A stretch of DNA of 47,736 nt, from contig JAAYAD010000079.1 of the NCBI GenBank assembly GCA_012719545.1, positions 1-47,736 on the forward strand, given 5' to 3'. Position 1 is the stretch's first letter. Every line of letters starts with the position of its first letter. Source of the DNA: Clostridiaceae bacterium. Lineage in GTDB: Bacteria > Bacillota > Clostridia > DSM-8532. A program made the translations under genes and the position numbers. The notes under the pieces are model-generated. The model did no database searches. It was not told the DNA's origin and was given only the letters and a program-made list of their open reading frames with translations. This document shows, in pieces, positions 1 to 7,983 of the stretch.

Positions 1-39
1 CAAAAGTTCCTCGGTTATTGTAATATTAAACTGAGCCAT
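1..39 (-). CDS. IS256 family transposase, N-terminal 13 residues
   Basis: Only the first 13 codons are present, reading MAQFNITITEELL from an ATG at 39-37. This resembles the usual opening of IS256/Mutator-type transposases. A strong ribosome site (GGAGG, complement of 44-55) stands just upstream. The rest runs off the left edge. The family call rests on a very short stretch and on the presence of another IS256 transposase fragment at 36911-37060. Confidence 0.55.
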   Translation of the reverse strand, partial: MAQFNITITEELL

Positions 40-126
40 GGTTCATCCTCCTCGGTTTGGTATTTGTTGGGCAACTTATATTTTAACCGAGGTGTGAGCT
101 TTGGCTCAACTTCTTTTTACACCATT
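1..126 (-). mobile_element. IS256-type insertion sequence, 5' end only
   Basis: The left edge of the window holds the start of a transposase gene on the minus strand and its non-coding terminal part. The stretch around 107-126, read on the minus strand, begins GGTGTAAAAAGAAG, the kind of sequence found at IS256-family ends. The exact outer end and target duplication cannot be fixed because the rest of the element lies outside the window. Confidence 0.5.
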
Positions 127-215
127 ATATAGACTTAATCATTGGCTACATATTACTTATTCATACATAGTTTAAGGTTAACTAATTAATAAGGAAAGTA
201 GTAAAGAAGTAATTT

Positions 216-262
216 GGCTTATCCGGCTGGTATCGATAGGGTAGAACTATGCCGGGTAAGCC
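216..262. other. 12-bp inverted repeat (hairpin) of unknown role
   Basis: Arms 216-227 and 251-262 pair over 12 positions with one wobble (GGCTTATCCGGC with GCCGGGTAAGCC), leaving a 23-base loop. It stands upstream of a second hairpin at 283-313 in the gene-free stretch between the IS end and the pucR-like gene. No T run follows it. It may be the 3' remnant of a transcription unit that the IS interrupted. Confidence 0.45.
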
Positions 263-282
263 TTGATTGTACAATAATGTGC

Positions 283-320
283 AGTTTCAGACGATTACTG
301 AGCGCCTGAAACTATTTTTT
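283..320 (+). terminator. Rho-independent terminator without an intact upstream gene
   Basis: An 8-bp perfect stem (AGTTTCAG / CTGAAACT, arms 283-290 and 306-313) is followed by ATTTTTTC. No plus-strand gene lies between the window edge and this site, so the gene it served is missing or lies beyond the IS. Confidence 0.6.
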
Positions 321-582
321 CTTTATTGCAGCTTCCTTCTTAACAGCTTCACAATTATCCAACATCAAAAATATGACGATAAAAGCCAACAAATAAAAGC
401 ATGCCTCAGCCCGGATTAAGAGATTATGTTAAGAGTACTGTTAAGATTAAAATTGACCCAATACACTTATAATCAAAGAGAGATATGAAGCGTGAATTAA
501 TTGCTGTTAATGTATTTGAATGAGTATATTCCGTCATGATATGATGTAAGAAATTTATGCTGTATGCCGGGGTGAAGAATTT

Positions 583-1743
583 ATGTCTGTAACAGTGAAG
601 AAACTATACAAGAACAGTACATTCCTGTATAACATGAAGCTCATTGCCGGTCATAACGGCCTTAACAATCTTGTTCAATGGGTTCACATTATAGAGGATG
701 ACAGTGTGATTTCTTTCCTGCATGGGAATGAGTTGGTCTTTACTGCCGGTATATTAAACAAGAAAAAAGATTGGCTTTTAAATTTTGCCGTTAAACTTAA
801 AGAGGTAAATGCCAGTGCCTTTGTTGTCAATCTTGGCCCTCACACCAAAGAAATAGACAATAATGTCATCGAGTTCTGCAACAAAGAGAACCTTCCGCTT
901 TTCACTATACCGTGGGAAACGCGAATGGTAGATATGACAAGGGATTTCTGCAACAGAATTCTCAATGATGAGCAAATGGAAAATGACCTTTCCAAAACAA
1001 TTAAAAATATAGTATTTAATGTTGGAGACCTGGAAACTCAGATTATGCAGCTTGAAAGATACGGCTGCAACAGGGACAGCATGCTTTGCTTTATAAGCAT
1101 AACCATCGGCAATCTCGGAGGGGCAAGTTTTGATGATTATCAGCACGAAATTCAAATGATAGCGGAGAGAATTGCAAAGAGCATACATGAGTTATATATA
1201 TACTTTTTATATCAGGACAGCTTGATACTGGCGCTTATAAACTACACTGACGCAGAAATAGACGCGTTTGTAAAGGAATTCTTTGAAAGTGCAAATATCA
1301 AATTAAAGCAATTTAATATTCACATGGGAATTAGTCCTAATAAACCCGGCCTCAATACCCTGAACAAAAGCTTTGAAAAAGCAACTTCTGCTATGAAGAT
1401 GGCTTGCAATTTGAAAGAAAAATATTTGTACTATGATAAGCTCGGTATTTACAAAATACTGTATGCCACAAGTGATAAGGAGGTTTTAAGAAGCTTTTAT
1501 AACGATACCATAGGAAAACTGGTTGCTTATGACAGGCAGAACAATACAAAATTTACCGAGCTTTTAAGGATTTATCTTGAAAATAACGGGAGCGTACAAT
1601 TGGTGTCAGAAAAATTGTATGTCCATAGAAATACGGTTCTGAACCATCTTAAGAAAATTGAGAGTATTGTGGGAATCAATCCTTTGGAACTGGAAGGACG
1701 CGTAAACCTTTATATGGGATTCTACATAAAAGACATTTTGTAA
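583..1743 (+). CDS. pucR: PucR-type transcriptional regulator
   Basis: A 386-residue regulator of the PucR/CdaR class. Residues about 5-125 match the PucR N-terminal purine-catabolism domain (opening VKKLYKNSTFLYNMKLIAG, later NVIEFCNKENLPLFTIPW). The middle resembles the GGDEF-like segment of the family. Residues about 325-383 are the PucR C-terminal helix-turn-helix (YLENNGSVQLVSEKLYVHRN, then NHLKKIESIVGI). Such proteins usually activate nitrogen-compound catabolic genes in response to a pathway metabolite. The ATG at 583 follows a GGGGTGA ribosome site. It is transcribed toward the pyrimidine genes but separated from them by 787 bases, so it probably has its own promoter and acts on the palindromes at 1828 and 2193. 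The effector is not visible from sequence. Confidence 0.85.
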   Translation: MSVTVKKLYKNSTFLYNMKLIAGHNGLNNLVQWVHIIEDDSVISFLHGNELVFTAGILNKKKDWLLNFAVKLKEVNASAFVVNLGPHTKEIDNNVIEFCNKENLPLFTIPWETRMVDMTRDFCNRILNDEQMENDLSKTIKNIVFNVGDLETQIMQLERYGCNRDSMLCFISITIGNLGGASFDDYQHEIQMIAERIAKSIHELYIYFLYQDSLILALINYTDAEIDAFVKEFFESANIKLKQFNIHMGISPNKPGLNTLNKSFEKATSAMKMACNLKEKYLYYDKLGIYKILYATSDKEVLRSFYNDTIGKLVAYDRQNNTKFTELLRIYLENNGSVQLVSEKLYVHRNTVLNHLKKIESIVGINPLELEGRVNLYMGFYIKDIL

Positions 1744-1827
1744 TACTTTTTCAGGATCAGGCGTTTTCTTTTGTGAAGTTTTTATATGGTAAAAATAATA
1801 TAAAACCTATATAGGATTAATCTATAA

Positions 1828-1843
1828 TTGTGCAAAAGCACAA
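1828..1843. promoter_or_regulatory. Candidate operator palindrome, copy 1
   Basis: TTGTGCAAAAGCACAA, a perfect 6+6 inverted repeat with a 4-base spacer. A second copy with the same arms and spacing is at 2193. The two occur only in the long gap between the PucR-type gene and the aminotransferase gene, so binding by that regulator is the natural hypothesis. Confidence 0.5.
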
Positions 1844-2192
1844 AGAAGGTAATTTCCTATAAGTGATTTTGCCACTTCTAGTAATGAAGTTTGATTTTTG
1901 CAAAAATTCATTAGGCGTTTTTGCTAGTGTAAAGATTACATCGAAAATCAAATAAATTAAAGTTAATACAGTAGAGTAATTTAAAAATATCAATGGTGGA
2001 ATATGAAGAAATATGAAATATTATATCCTTAAACTTTCATAATCTTTATGTAGATAATTCAGGAGTTGATTATTAAAACCTAAATTTTAAGCACATTTAT
2101 GGATGGTTAAGATAAACAAGGTTACAAAATCGTGAATTATTGGAATATTGCTGCTAAATATCCGTGAGATTACTGTTAAATAATGGTTTAAA

Positions 2193-2208
2193 TTGTGCAA
2201 GTGCACAA
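2193..2208. promoter_or_regulatory. Candidate operator palindrome, copy 2
   Basis: TTGTGCAAGTGCACAA has the same arms and 4-base spacer as the copy at 1828; here six-base arms can be extended by partial pairing in the spacer. It lies 338 bases before the aminotransferase start and 72 bases before a terminator. The rest of 1744-2500 is AT-rich and shows no convincing gene. Confidence 0.5.
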
Positions 2209-2279
2209 GAATGTTTGGGGGATTGTCAATTGCTTATCATCTCATTTCGTTTTATAATTAAGCTAAGTTGAAACACTTA

Positions 2280-2324
2280 AAAAAAGCGATGGAGCTGGAA
2301 ACAAAAGCTTTGTCGCTTTTTTAA
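2280..2324 (+). terminator. Terminator or attenuator ahead of the aminotransferase gene
   Basis: The arms AAAAAGCGA and TCGCTTTTT, with further pairing inside (GGAGCT / AGCTTT), form a long hairpin ending in six T. It lies 536 bases after the pucR stop and about 200 bases before the aminotransferase. It may end the pucR transcript, or act as an attenuator in a long leader if transcription starts near the palindromes. Confidence 0.65.
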
Positions 2325-2433
2325 TTTATATACTTATAAATAACTGCTTTGTTGATTCATAACCTGCATGTCGCTGATGATGTGCGTTAAGTACAATATC
2401 TTAAAAGATTAAATTCCTGAGAACAAAAAAATA

Positions 2434-2456
2434 TTTGGCATGTAATTTGGCACGTA
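2434..2456 (+). repeat. Tandem 11-bp repeat, TTTGGCAYGTA twice
   Basis: TTTGGCATGTA (2434-2444) and TTTGGCACGTA (2446-2456) are in tandem with a 12-base period, 75-97 bases before the aminotransferase start. The spacing fits one helical turn and suggests a protein-binding site or promoter region. It also faintly resembles the -24 element of sigma-54 promoters, but no good -12 GC is in register. Confidence 0.4.
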
Positions 2457-2530
2457 CAAAATTGAATTTGGAGCTTATTCAATTTTGGTGAATTTCATTT
2501 TTGTACAAGGCAGAAATGGAGCGCGTTAAT

Positions 2531-3856
2531 ATGAAGGGTCAAGAAATTAAACTTACTTTAAAAAAATATAATTTGCAATCATGGAGCAAGCAAAAATTTA
2601 TTAATCCTATTCCTGTAGAAAAGGCTTCGGGAATATACTTCTGGGATTATGACGGAAATCGCTACACCGATATGTCTTCCCAGTTGGTTAATCTTAATCT
2701 TGGCTTTGGAAACAAAGAAATTGAGGATGCAATTAAAGCTCAAATTGATAAGTTTTGCTTCATTGGGCCGTCGTATGGCGCTGAATCAAGAGCAAAGCTC
2801 GCAGAAAAAATTATTGAGCTTATGCCGGATAATATGGGCAAGGTTTTCTTTACCAATGCCGGAGCAGAAGCCAATGAGAATGCTGTCAAGATTGCGAGAA
2901 TGTATACCGGCAAATTTAAGATTTTAAGCCGGTACAGAAGCTATCACGGATCTTCGTTTGGTGCAGGAAACCTTACGGGAGAACCCCGAAGATTTGCATT
3001 GGAGCCTGGTATACCCGGATTTATAAAGTTTTTTGATCCTTATATTTACCGGGAGCCAATCGAGTTTAAGTCTGAGGAGGAGGCTTCTAAGTATTATCTT
3101 GCAAAACTGGATGAGCAAATTCAATACGAAGGGGCTGATTCAATTGCAGCAATTGTCCTTGAGACTGTTACAGGCTCAAACGGAGTCCTGATTCCTCCCA
3201 GAGGGTATATGACGGGTGTAAGAGCCTTGTGCGACAAATACAATATTTTGATGATACTTGATGAGGTTATGACAGGGTGGTGCAGAACCGGCAAAATGTT
3301 TGGATTTGAGCATTTTGATGTAAAACCCGATATTGTGACCTTTGCAAAAGGCGTTACATGCGGGTATATACCGCTGGGCGGTGTGGTAGTTGCAAAGAAA
3401 ATCGCCCGATACTTTGATGACAACTTGCTCTCCTGCGGACTTACATACAGCGGGCATCCACTGGCCTGTGCGGCAGGTGTAGCATGCGTTGAGTATTACG
3501 AGAAACACAACATTGCCGATAACGTAACAAAAACAGGAAAGGTTCTGGGCGAAATTTTAGAGGAATTGAAAGATAAACACCAATGTGTCGGTGATGTGCG
3601 CTATATAGGCCTGCTATCCGCAGTAGAGCTTGTGAAGGATAAGACCACCAAAGAGCCCATTGTACCTTACGGTAAAGACCCTGACGGAATCATGGGGAAA
3701 ATTCTCGGCAAGCTTAGAGAGCGCAGATTTATGACATATACCCATGAAAACATGATACTTATAGCTCCCCCGCTTATTATAACTGAAGAGCAACTTAGAG
3801 AAGAACTTGTAAAGCTTGATGAAGTGCTGACAATAGTGGATAAGGAGTTCATCTGA
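2531..3856 (+). CDS. Class III aminotransferase, probably beta-alanine transaminase
   Basis: A 441-residue PLP-dependent class III aminotransferase. It shows the cofactor-site aspartate segment ILDEVMTGWCRTGKMFGFEH and the PLP-lysine segment TFAKGVTCGYIPLGG, plus FFTNAGAEANENAVKIAR near the N-terminus. The family transfers omega-amino groups to pyruvate or 2-oxoglutarate. Because the following genes make beta-alanine from pyrimidines and encode an alcohol dehydrogenase, the likely reaction is beta-alanine to malonate semialdehyde (the PydD step). I take the ATG at 2531, with GGAG nine bases upstream; in-frame TTG 2501 and ATG 2516 have poorer sites. A taurine or gamma-aminobutyrate transaminase cannot be excluded from sequence alone. 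Confidence 0.8.
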   Translation: MKGQEIKLTLKKYNLQSWSKQKFINPIPVEKASGIYFWDYDGNRYTDMSSQLVNLNLGFGNKEIEDAIKAQIDKFCFIGPSYGAESRAKLAEKIIELMPDNMGKVFFTNAGAEANENAVKIARMYTGKFKILSRYRSYHGSSFGAGNLTGEPRRFALEPGIPGFIKFFDPYIYREPIEFKSEEEASKYYLAKLDEQIQYEGADSIAAIVLETVTGSNGVLIPPRGYMTGVRALCDKYNILMILDEVMTGWCRTGKMFGFEHFDVKPDIVTFAKGVTCGYIPLGGVVVAKKIARYFDDNLLSCGLTYSGHPLACAAGVACVEYYEKHNIADNVTKTGKVLGEILEELKDKHQCVGDVRYIGLLSAVELVKDKTTKEPIVPYGKDPDGIMGKILGKLRERRFMTYTHENMILIAPPLIITEEQLREELVKLDEVLTIVDKEFI

Positions 3857-3890
3857 TATGCAGGTGTTTAATGAACTAGTGTATTTAAAG

Positions 3891-3961
3891 GCGTAACGAA
3901 AAGGTCTATTGAAAAAGGTTTGTGATTTTTGGTTACGCGCAATAGCGAATTTTCTATTGCG
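3891..3961 (+). other. Paired stems between aminotransferase and dehydrogenase genes
   Basis: GCGTAAC at 3891-3897 can pair with GTTACGC at 3932-3938, and CGCAATAG at 3938-3945 pairs perfectly with CTATTGCG at 3954-3961. The second stem ends six bases before the GGAGG of the next gene. There is no T run, so an mRNA stability or translation-tuning element is more likely than a terminator. Confidence 0.4.
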
Positions 3962-3976
3962 GAACACGGAGGCAGT

Positions 3977-5131
3977 ATGGCTTACAAATTTATGTTACCC
4001 GGAAAAACATACATAGGTTCCGATGCATTAAAGGAAAGTGAAGCCGATTTAAAAGGTTTGGGTAAAAAAGCCCTTGTTGTTACCGGCAAGAACGTTACCA
4101 GGACAGGGGCGGTACAAACCTTGACTAGTACTCTTTCCAATTGCCGGATTGATTCAGTGCTGTTTAATGATATAACCGGAGAACCTACGGTGGAAATGAT
4201 TGAGGCCGGTGTTAAAAGGTATAAGGAAACAGGCTGCGATTTTATTATCGGCATAGGAGGGGGAAGCCCTCTTGACAGTGCAAAGGCAATTGCAGCTATG
4301 ACGGTGCTTGAAGGACGTATTTCGGACTATGTGGGCAAAGAGACAGAAGGAGAATTCCCCCCGATAGTTTTAATACCCACAACCTCCGGCACAGGATCTG
4401 AAGCTACAAAATACGCTGTAATTACCGATACGGCCAGAAATGTAAAAATGCTTCTCAGGGGTGAATCCCTCCTGCCTGAACTTTCAATAATTGATGCCCG
4501 GTTAACACTTACCATGCCGCCTCTTGTTACGGCGTCAACCGGGATGGATGCCCTGACCCATGCCATTGAAGCATATACGTCCAGAAAGGGAAATCCGCTT
4601 ACGGATATATATGCTCTCAGCGCCATCAAAAGGATTTTTACTTATCTACCCCAAGCCTTTGACGACGGCACGAATCTCAAAGCAAGGGAAGAGATGGCAA
4701 TAGCGGCATATGAAGCGGGAGTCTGCATAAAAAACGCCTCCGTAACTTTGGTGCATGGCATGAGCAGGCCCATAGGCGCACTCTTTCATGTGCCTCACGG
4801 ATTGGCAAATGCAATACTTATTACCCAATGCCTGTCTTATGTACTGGATGGCTGCTATGAGAGATTTGCGGCAATATCCAGAATAATTGGTGCGGCAGAT
4901 GATAAATCCGATGATAAGGAGGCAGCAGAGGCCTTTATAAAAAAGTTGTCGGAGTTGTGCAAGCATTTAAAAATCCTCTCTTTGAAGGAGTATGGAATAT
5001 GTAAGGACGAGTTTGACAAGTTTAAAGACAAAATGGCGCAAAATGCGATGGCAAGCGGAAGCCCTTCAAACGCAATAAAAGAGGTTACCGGTGAGGACAT
5101 ACTTAAGATTTACAACAAGCTTTTTGCATAG
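3977..5131 (+). CDS. Iron-type alcohol dehydrogenase, probable malonate semialdehyde reductase
   Basis: A 384-residue group III (Fe-dependent) alcohol dehydrogenase. The NAD(P)-binding GIGGGSPLDSAKAIA motif is near residue 95. The metal site is in the usual places: MDALTHAIEAYTS supplies one His, and LVHGMSRPIGALFHVPHG supplies the others. The family reduces aldehydes or semialdehydes with NAD(P)H. Following the aminotransferase and preceding the pyrimidine genes, it most likely reduces malonate semialdehyde to 3-hydroxypropionate (the PydE step), clearing a toxic product and reoxidising cofactor. The start is the ATG at 3977 with GGAGG at 3968-3972; the upstream in-frame extension from a TTG is not supported. 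Substrate is inferred from context. Confidence 0.82.
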   Translation: MAYKFMLPGKTYIGSDALKESEADLKGLGKKALVVTGKNVTRTGAVQTLTSTLSNCRIDSVLFNDITGEPTVEMIEAGVKRYKETGCDFIIGIGGGSPLDSAKAIAAMTVLEGRISDYVGKETEGEFPPIVLIPTTSGTGSEATKYAVITDTARNVKMLLRGESLLPELSIIDARLTLTMPPLVTASTGMDALTHAIEAYTSRKGNPLTDIYALSAIKRIFTYLPQAFDDGTNLKAREEMAIAAYEAGVCIKNASVTLVHGMSRPIGALFHVPHGLANAILITQCLSYVLDGCYERFAAISRIIGAADDKSDDKEAAEAFIKKLSELCKHLKILSLKEYGICKDEFDKFKDKMAQNAMASGSPSNAIKEVTGEDILKIYNKLFA

Positions 5132-5275
5132 TCCAATTATAGGTGATTACATGGGAGGTTTATAAGTGACCTGATTATCCGAATTTAATGACATTACAAA
5201 CTCAAATTTACTGTTGAAAGTAAAGCGTGGAATGAAACTTAAAAATTAAACAACTGTTTATGATTTTTTTACAAT

Positions 5276-5307
5276 GGCGTAAACCAAAGAGTTCTACGCC
5301 TTTTTTT
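5276..5307 (+). terminator. Terminator after the dehydrogenase gene
   Basis: GGCGTA (5276-5281) and TACGCC (5295-5300) form a short stem followed by seven T. It separates the aminotransferase-dehydrogenase pair from the importer genes, so the locus probably has at least two transcription units. Confidence 0.7.
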
Positions 5308-5354
5308 ATTGTTTTCGGCTTTTTAAAATGCGGCAAAATGCGGAGGGATTATAT

Positions 5355-6188
5355 ATGCTTCGGGCAGCAAAAATAAACGAAGATTTCGGAAGCAACATGA
5401 TTTCTGATACAAACGAATTTAATACCGGAATAATCATTGAAAATCTGTCGGTGCAGTTTCCGGACAAAAACGGCGGCGAACATGTAGAAGCACTTAGAAA
5501 TATCAATCTTGAAATAAAGCCGGGTGAATTTGTCTCCCTTGTAGGACCGTCGGGCTGCGGAAAAACAACTCTGCTTAGAACAATAGCCGATTTGCAGCAG
5601 CCAACTTCAGGAACCATATCAATCGGGGGCTTAACACCCCGTGAGGTAAGGCTTCAGCAGAAGTTTGGAATTGTATTTCAGAATCCTGTTTTATACGAAT
5701 GGCGTACGGTAAGGCGAAATGTCTGCATGCCAATGGAGATCATGGGCATACCCAAAAAGGAACGTACAAAGCGTGTGACACAAATGCTCGAATTGGTCGG
5801 CCTTTATAATTTCGGGAAAAAGCATCCCCATGAACTGAGCGGAGGAATGCAGCAGAGAGTTGGTATTGCAAGAGCTCTGGCGCTGCGTCCCAAAATTCTT
5901 CTAATGGATGAGCCTTTCTCTGCTTTGGATGAATTTACAAAGGAAAAACTCCACCTGGATTTGCAGAATATCTGGAGTAAAACAAAGAAAACCATTATTT
6001 TCGTAACTCACAGCATTCAGGAAGCGGTATTCCTGTCAGATAAGGTAGTGGTGCTTTCACCTCATCCCGGAAGAGTATCGGCTGTTGTGGAGATAAACCT
6101 TCCCAGGCCAAGAGGGCTGAATATAAAAGATACAATGGAATTCAATTCTCTTGTTTCAAAGGTAAGAAACAGTTTTGAGGGGGTGTAA
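5355..6188 (+). CDS. ABC transporter ATP-binding protein (pyrimidine or precursor importer)
   Basis: A 277-residue ABC ATPase of the SsuB/TauB/ThiZ type. Motifs in order are Walker A GPSGCGKTT, Q-loop FQNPVLYEWRTV, signature LSGGMQQRVGIARAL, Walker B ILLMDEPFSALDE and switch VTHSIQEAV. It would sit on the cytoplasmic face and power the two permeases that follow. The start is the ATG at 5355 with GGAGGG seven bases upstream; an upstream in-frame ATG at 5328 lies within sequence after the terminator and has no ribosome site. The stop is two bases before the next start, so the genes are co-translated. Confidence 0.93.
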   Translation: MLRAAKINEDFGSNMISDTNEFNTGIIIENLSVQFPDKNGGEHVEALRNINLEIKPGEFVSLVGPSGCGKTTLLRTIADLQQPTSGTISIGGLTPREVRLQQKFGIVFQNPVLYEWRTVRRNVCMPMEIMGIPKKERTKRVTQMLELVGLYNFGKKHPHELSGGMQQRVGIARALALRPKILLMDEPFSALDEFTKEKLHLDLQNIWSKTKKTIIFVTHSIQEAVFLSDKVVVLSPHPGRVSAVVEINLPRPRGLNIKDTMEFNSLVSKVRNSFEGV

Positions 6189-6190
6189 GC

Positions 6191-7003
6191 TTGAACGGAA
6201 TTAAAAGATTTTTAACATCAAGGCAGATGGTAACCCTTGTTTGGGTCATTGGTCTTATAATCGTCTGGGAGATTGGGGCTGCGGCTGTAGAGCAGACCAA
6301 AAGAACCCCCGAATATGTTCTTCCCCGCATTTACCAGATTGTTGATTCGGTCTTCAGCCAGAAACTTGTAAACGGCAGCCAGACAGCTACGGAAATTGTT
6401 TTAAGCAATGCTTCGGTTACACTGGTAAGAGCAGGGATTGGTTTTCTCATCGGAAGCGTAATAGGCTTTGTGCTGGCATTGCTCATGAATATGTTTCTGC
6501 CAATTGAAAAAATAGCTTTTCCTTATCTGATGATTATTCAGATGATACCTATTCTGGGAATGGCCCCAATCATTCTGGCTATTACAAAAGATATAGACAA
6601 GAGTCGTATAGTAATTGCCGCAATACTGACATTTTATCCTGTGGCCACCAATACTTTGGCAGGATTTAAGGCCGTTGAAAAGGAAAAGCATGAACTGATG
6701 TATTCAATAGCGGCAAAGAAGAAAGATGTATATATGAAACTACTTATACCATCATGCATGCCATACTTCTTTACAGGCCTTAAATTATCGGCTCCAATGG
6801 CTATTACGGCTTCAATTCTGGTGGATACCCTGCAGGGCGGGGGAGGGCTTGGATGTATGCTGTCCCAATCCTTAAAACATGCCATGAGTATCTATGTATT
6901 CTGGCAAATCGTCTTCTTCAGTGCCATTGTCGGTATTTTAAGCTTTTATCTTATGTCGCTTGTTGAAAAATTGGTATCACCCTACAAAAAAGTCGGAGGA
7001 TAG
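6191..7003 (+). CDS. ABC transporter permease 1
   Basis: A 270-residue inner-membrane permease of the SsuC/TauC (BPD_transp_1) family, with about six hydrophobic segments. The EAA loop, where the ATPase docks, is visible at ELMYSIAAKKKDVYMKLLIP. It starts with TTG at 6191 after a GGGGGTG site that overlaps the end of the ATPase gene. With the second permease it would form a heterodimeric channel, as in thiamine-pyrimidine and riboflavin importers of this superfamily. Confidence 0.9.
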   Translation: MNGIKRFLTSRQMVTLVWVIGLIIVWEIGAAAVEQTKRTPEYVLPRIYQIVDSVFSQKLVNGSQTATEIVLSNASVTLVRAGIGFLIGSVIGFVLALLMNMFLPIEKIAFPYLMIIQMIPILGMAPIILAITKDIDKSRIVIAAILTFYPVATNTLAGFKAVEKEKHELMYSIAAKKKDVYMKLLIPSCMPYFFTGLKLSAPMAITASILVDTLQGGGGLGCMLSQSLKHAMSIYVFWQIVFFSAIVGILSFYLMSLVEKLVSPYKKVGG

Positions 7004-7015
7004 GAGGTGCGGCTT

Positions 7016-7906
7016 GTGGAAAACGGATATTTGAACACGGAAGTAAGTCCTCTGAAAATAAATGTATCTGATAAAACCAGCAGTAATAAGGCGAAAACAG
7101 CAAAAAGAAACGAGATAAACAAAGATGCAGTTACAACTGTACTTTATCCCGTTCTGTTCGGAATCTTAATACTGATACTATGGCAAACACAAATATTGCA
7201 TAAGATTCTTGGAACCGACACCTTTACTCTTCCCTTACCGGGACGAATTGTCAACATCATATTAGGCAATGTTCCTGCCATATTAAAAAATGTTCAGGCA
7301 ACGGTTATTGTAGCTTTGGGAGGCCTGGTACTTGGCTCGGTATTGGGGTACATACTTGGAATTATAGCAATGGCATTTCCAAAATGGGGTTATGGAGGAA
7401 TTTCCATTGCATCGGCCTTCACAGCAGTACCAATAGTGGCCATAGCGCCAATTCTTAATAATCTCACTAAGGATTTAAGCGACGATCCACATGTGAGAAG
7501 CATGTTGGCAAAAACTCTGGTAGTTATGATAACCTGTACGGTTTCCATGAGCATAAATGCGTACAGAGGATTTACAGAACTAAAGCCTTTCTCGCTGGAT
7601 CTGATGAAATCCTATGCTGCCAGCAAAACCACGGTCTTTTTAAAACTCAGAGTGCCAAACAGTCTTCCATATGTTTTTACGGCTTTAAGGGTAAGTGTTC
7701 CGGCCAGCATTATAAGCGCGTTGGTCAGTGAGTACTTTGCAGAGTACATCATAGGCGTTGGGCGTCAGATACGCGAAAGTATTGTTTTGGCGCAGTATGC
7801 AACTGCATGGGCATATATCCTTGTGGCTTGCGCAATAGGCATATTGATGTATGCCATATTGCTGATGGCTGAAGGTGTTATATTGAAGGGCCGCCGCAAC
7901 CGTTAA
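7016..7906 (+). CDS. ABC transporter permease 2
   Basis: A 296-residue second permease of the same family. It has a hydrophilic N-terminal extension of about 35 residues rich in Asn, Ser and Lys, then six hydrophobic segments. The EAA-like loop reads DLMKSYAASKTTVFLKLRVP. I choose the GTG at 7016, eight bases after AGGAGG (7002-7007); a GTG at 7007 overlaps that site and is unlikely. It follows the first permease by 12 bases and precedes the binding-protein gene by 77. Confidence 0.88.
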   Translation: MENGYLNTEVSPLKINVSDKTSSNKAKTAKRNEINKDAVTTVLYPVLFGILILILWQTQILHKILGTDTFTLPLPGRIVNIILGNVPAILKNVQATVIVALGGLVLGSVLGYILGIIAMAFPKWGYGGISIASAFTAVPIVAIAPILNNLTKDLSDDPHVRSMLAKTLVVMITCTVSMSINAYRGFTELKPFSLDLMKSYAASKTTVFLKLRVPNSLPYVFTALRVSVPASIISALVSEYFAEYIIGVGRQIRESIVLAQYATAWAYILVACAIGILMYAILLMAEGVILKGRRNR

Positions 7907-7983
7907 TCTTTCAGTTCAATTGGAATGGCTGAAACTGTTCCATATATAATCAAATAATTACGGATTACGAGGAGGGTTAAAAA

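Noticed and set aside
2434..2464. Sigma-54 (-24/-12) promoter before the aminotransferase gene
   Set aside because: TTTGGCACG fits a -24 element, but no TTGC is at the correct 12-base register; the best match reads TTGG. No sigma-54 activator is encoded nearby.
5328..5354. Upstream in-frame ATG for the ABC ATPase
   Set aside because: It has no ribosome site, while ATG 5355 has GGAGGG at seven bases.
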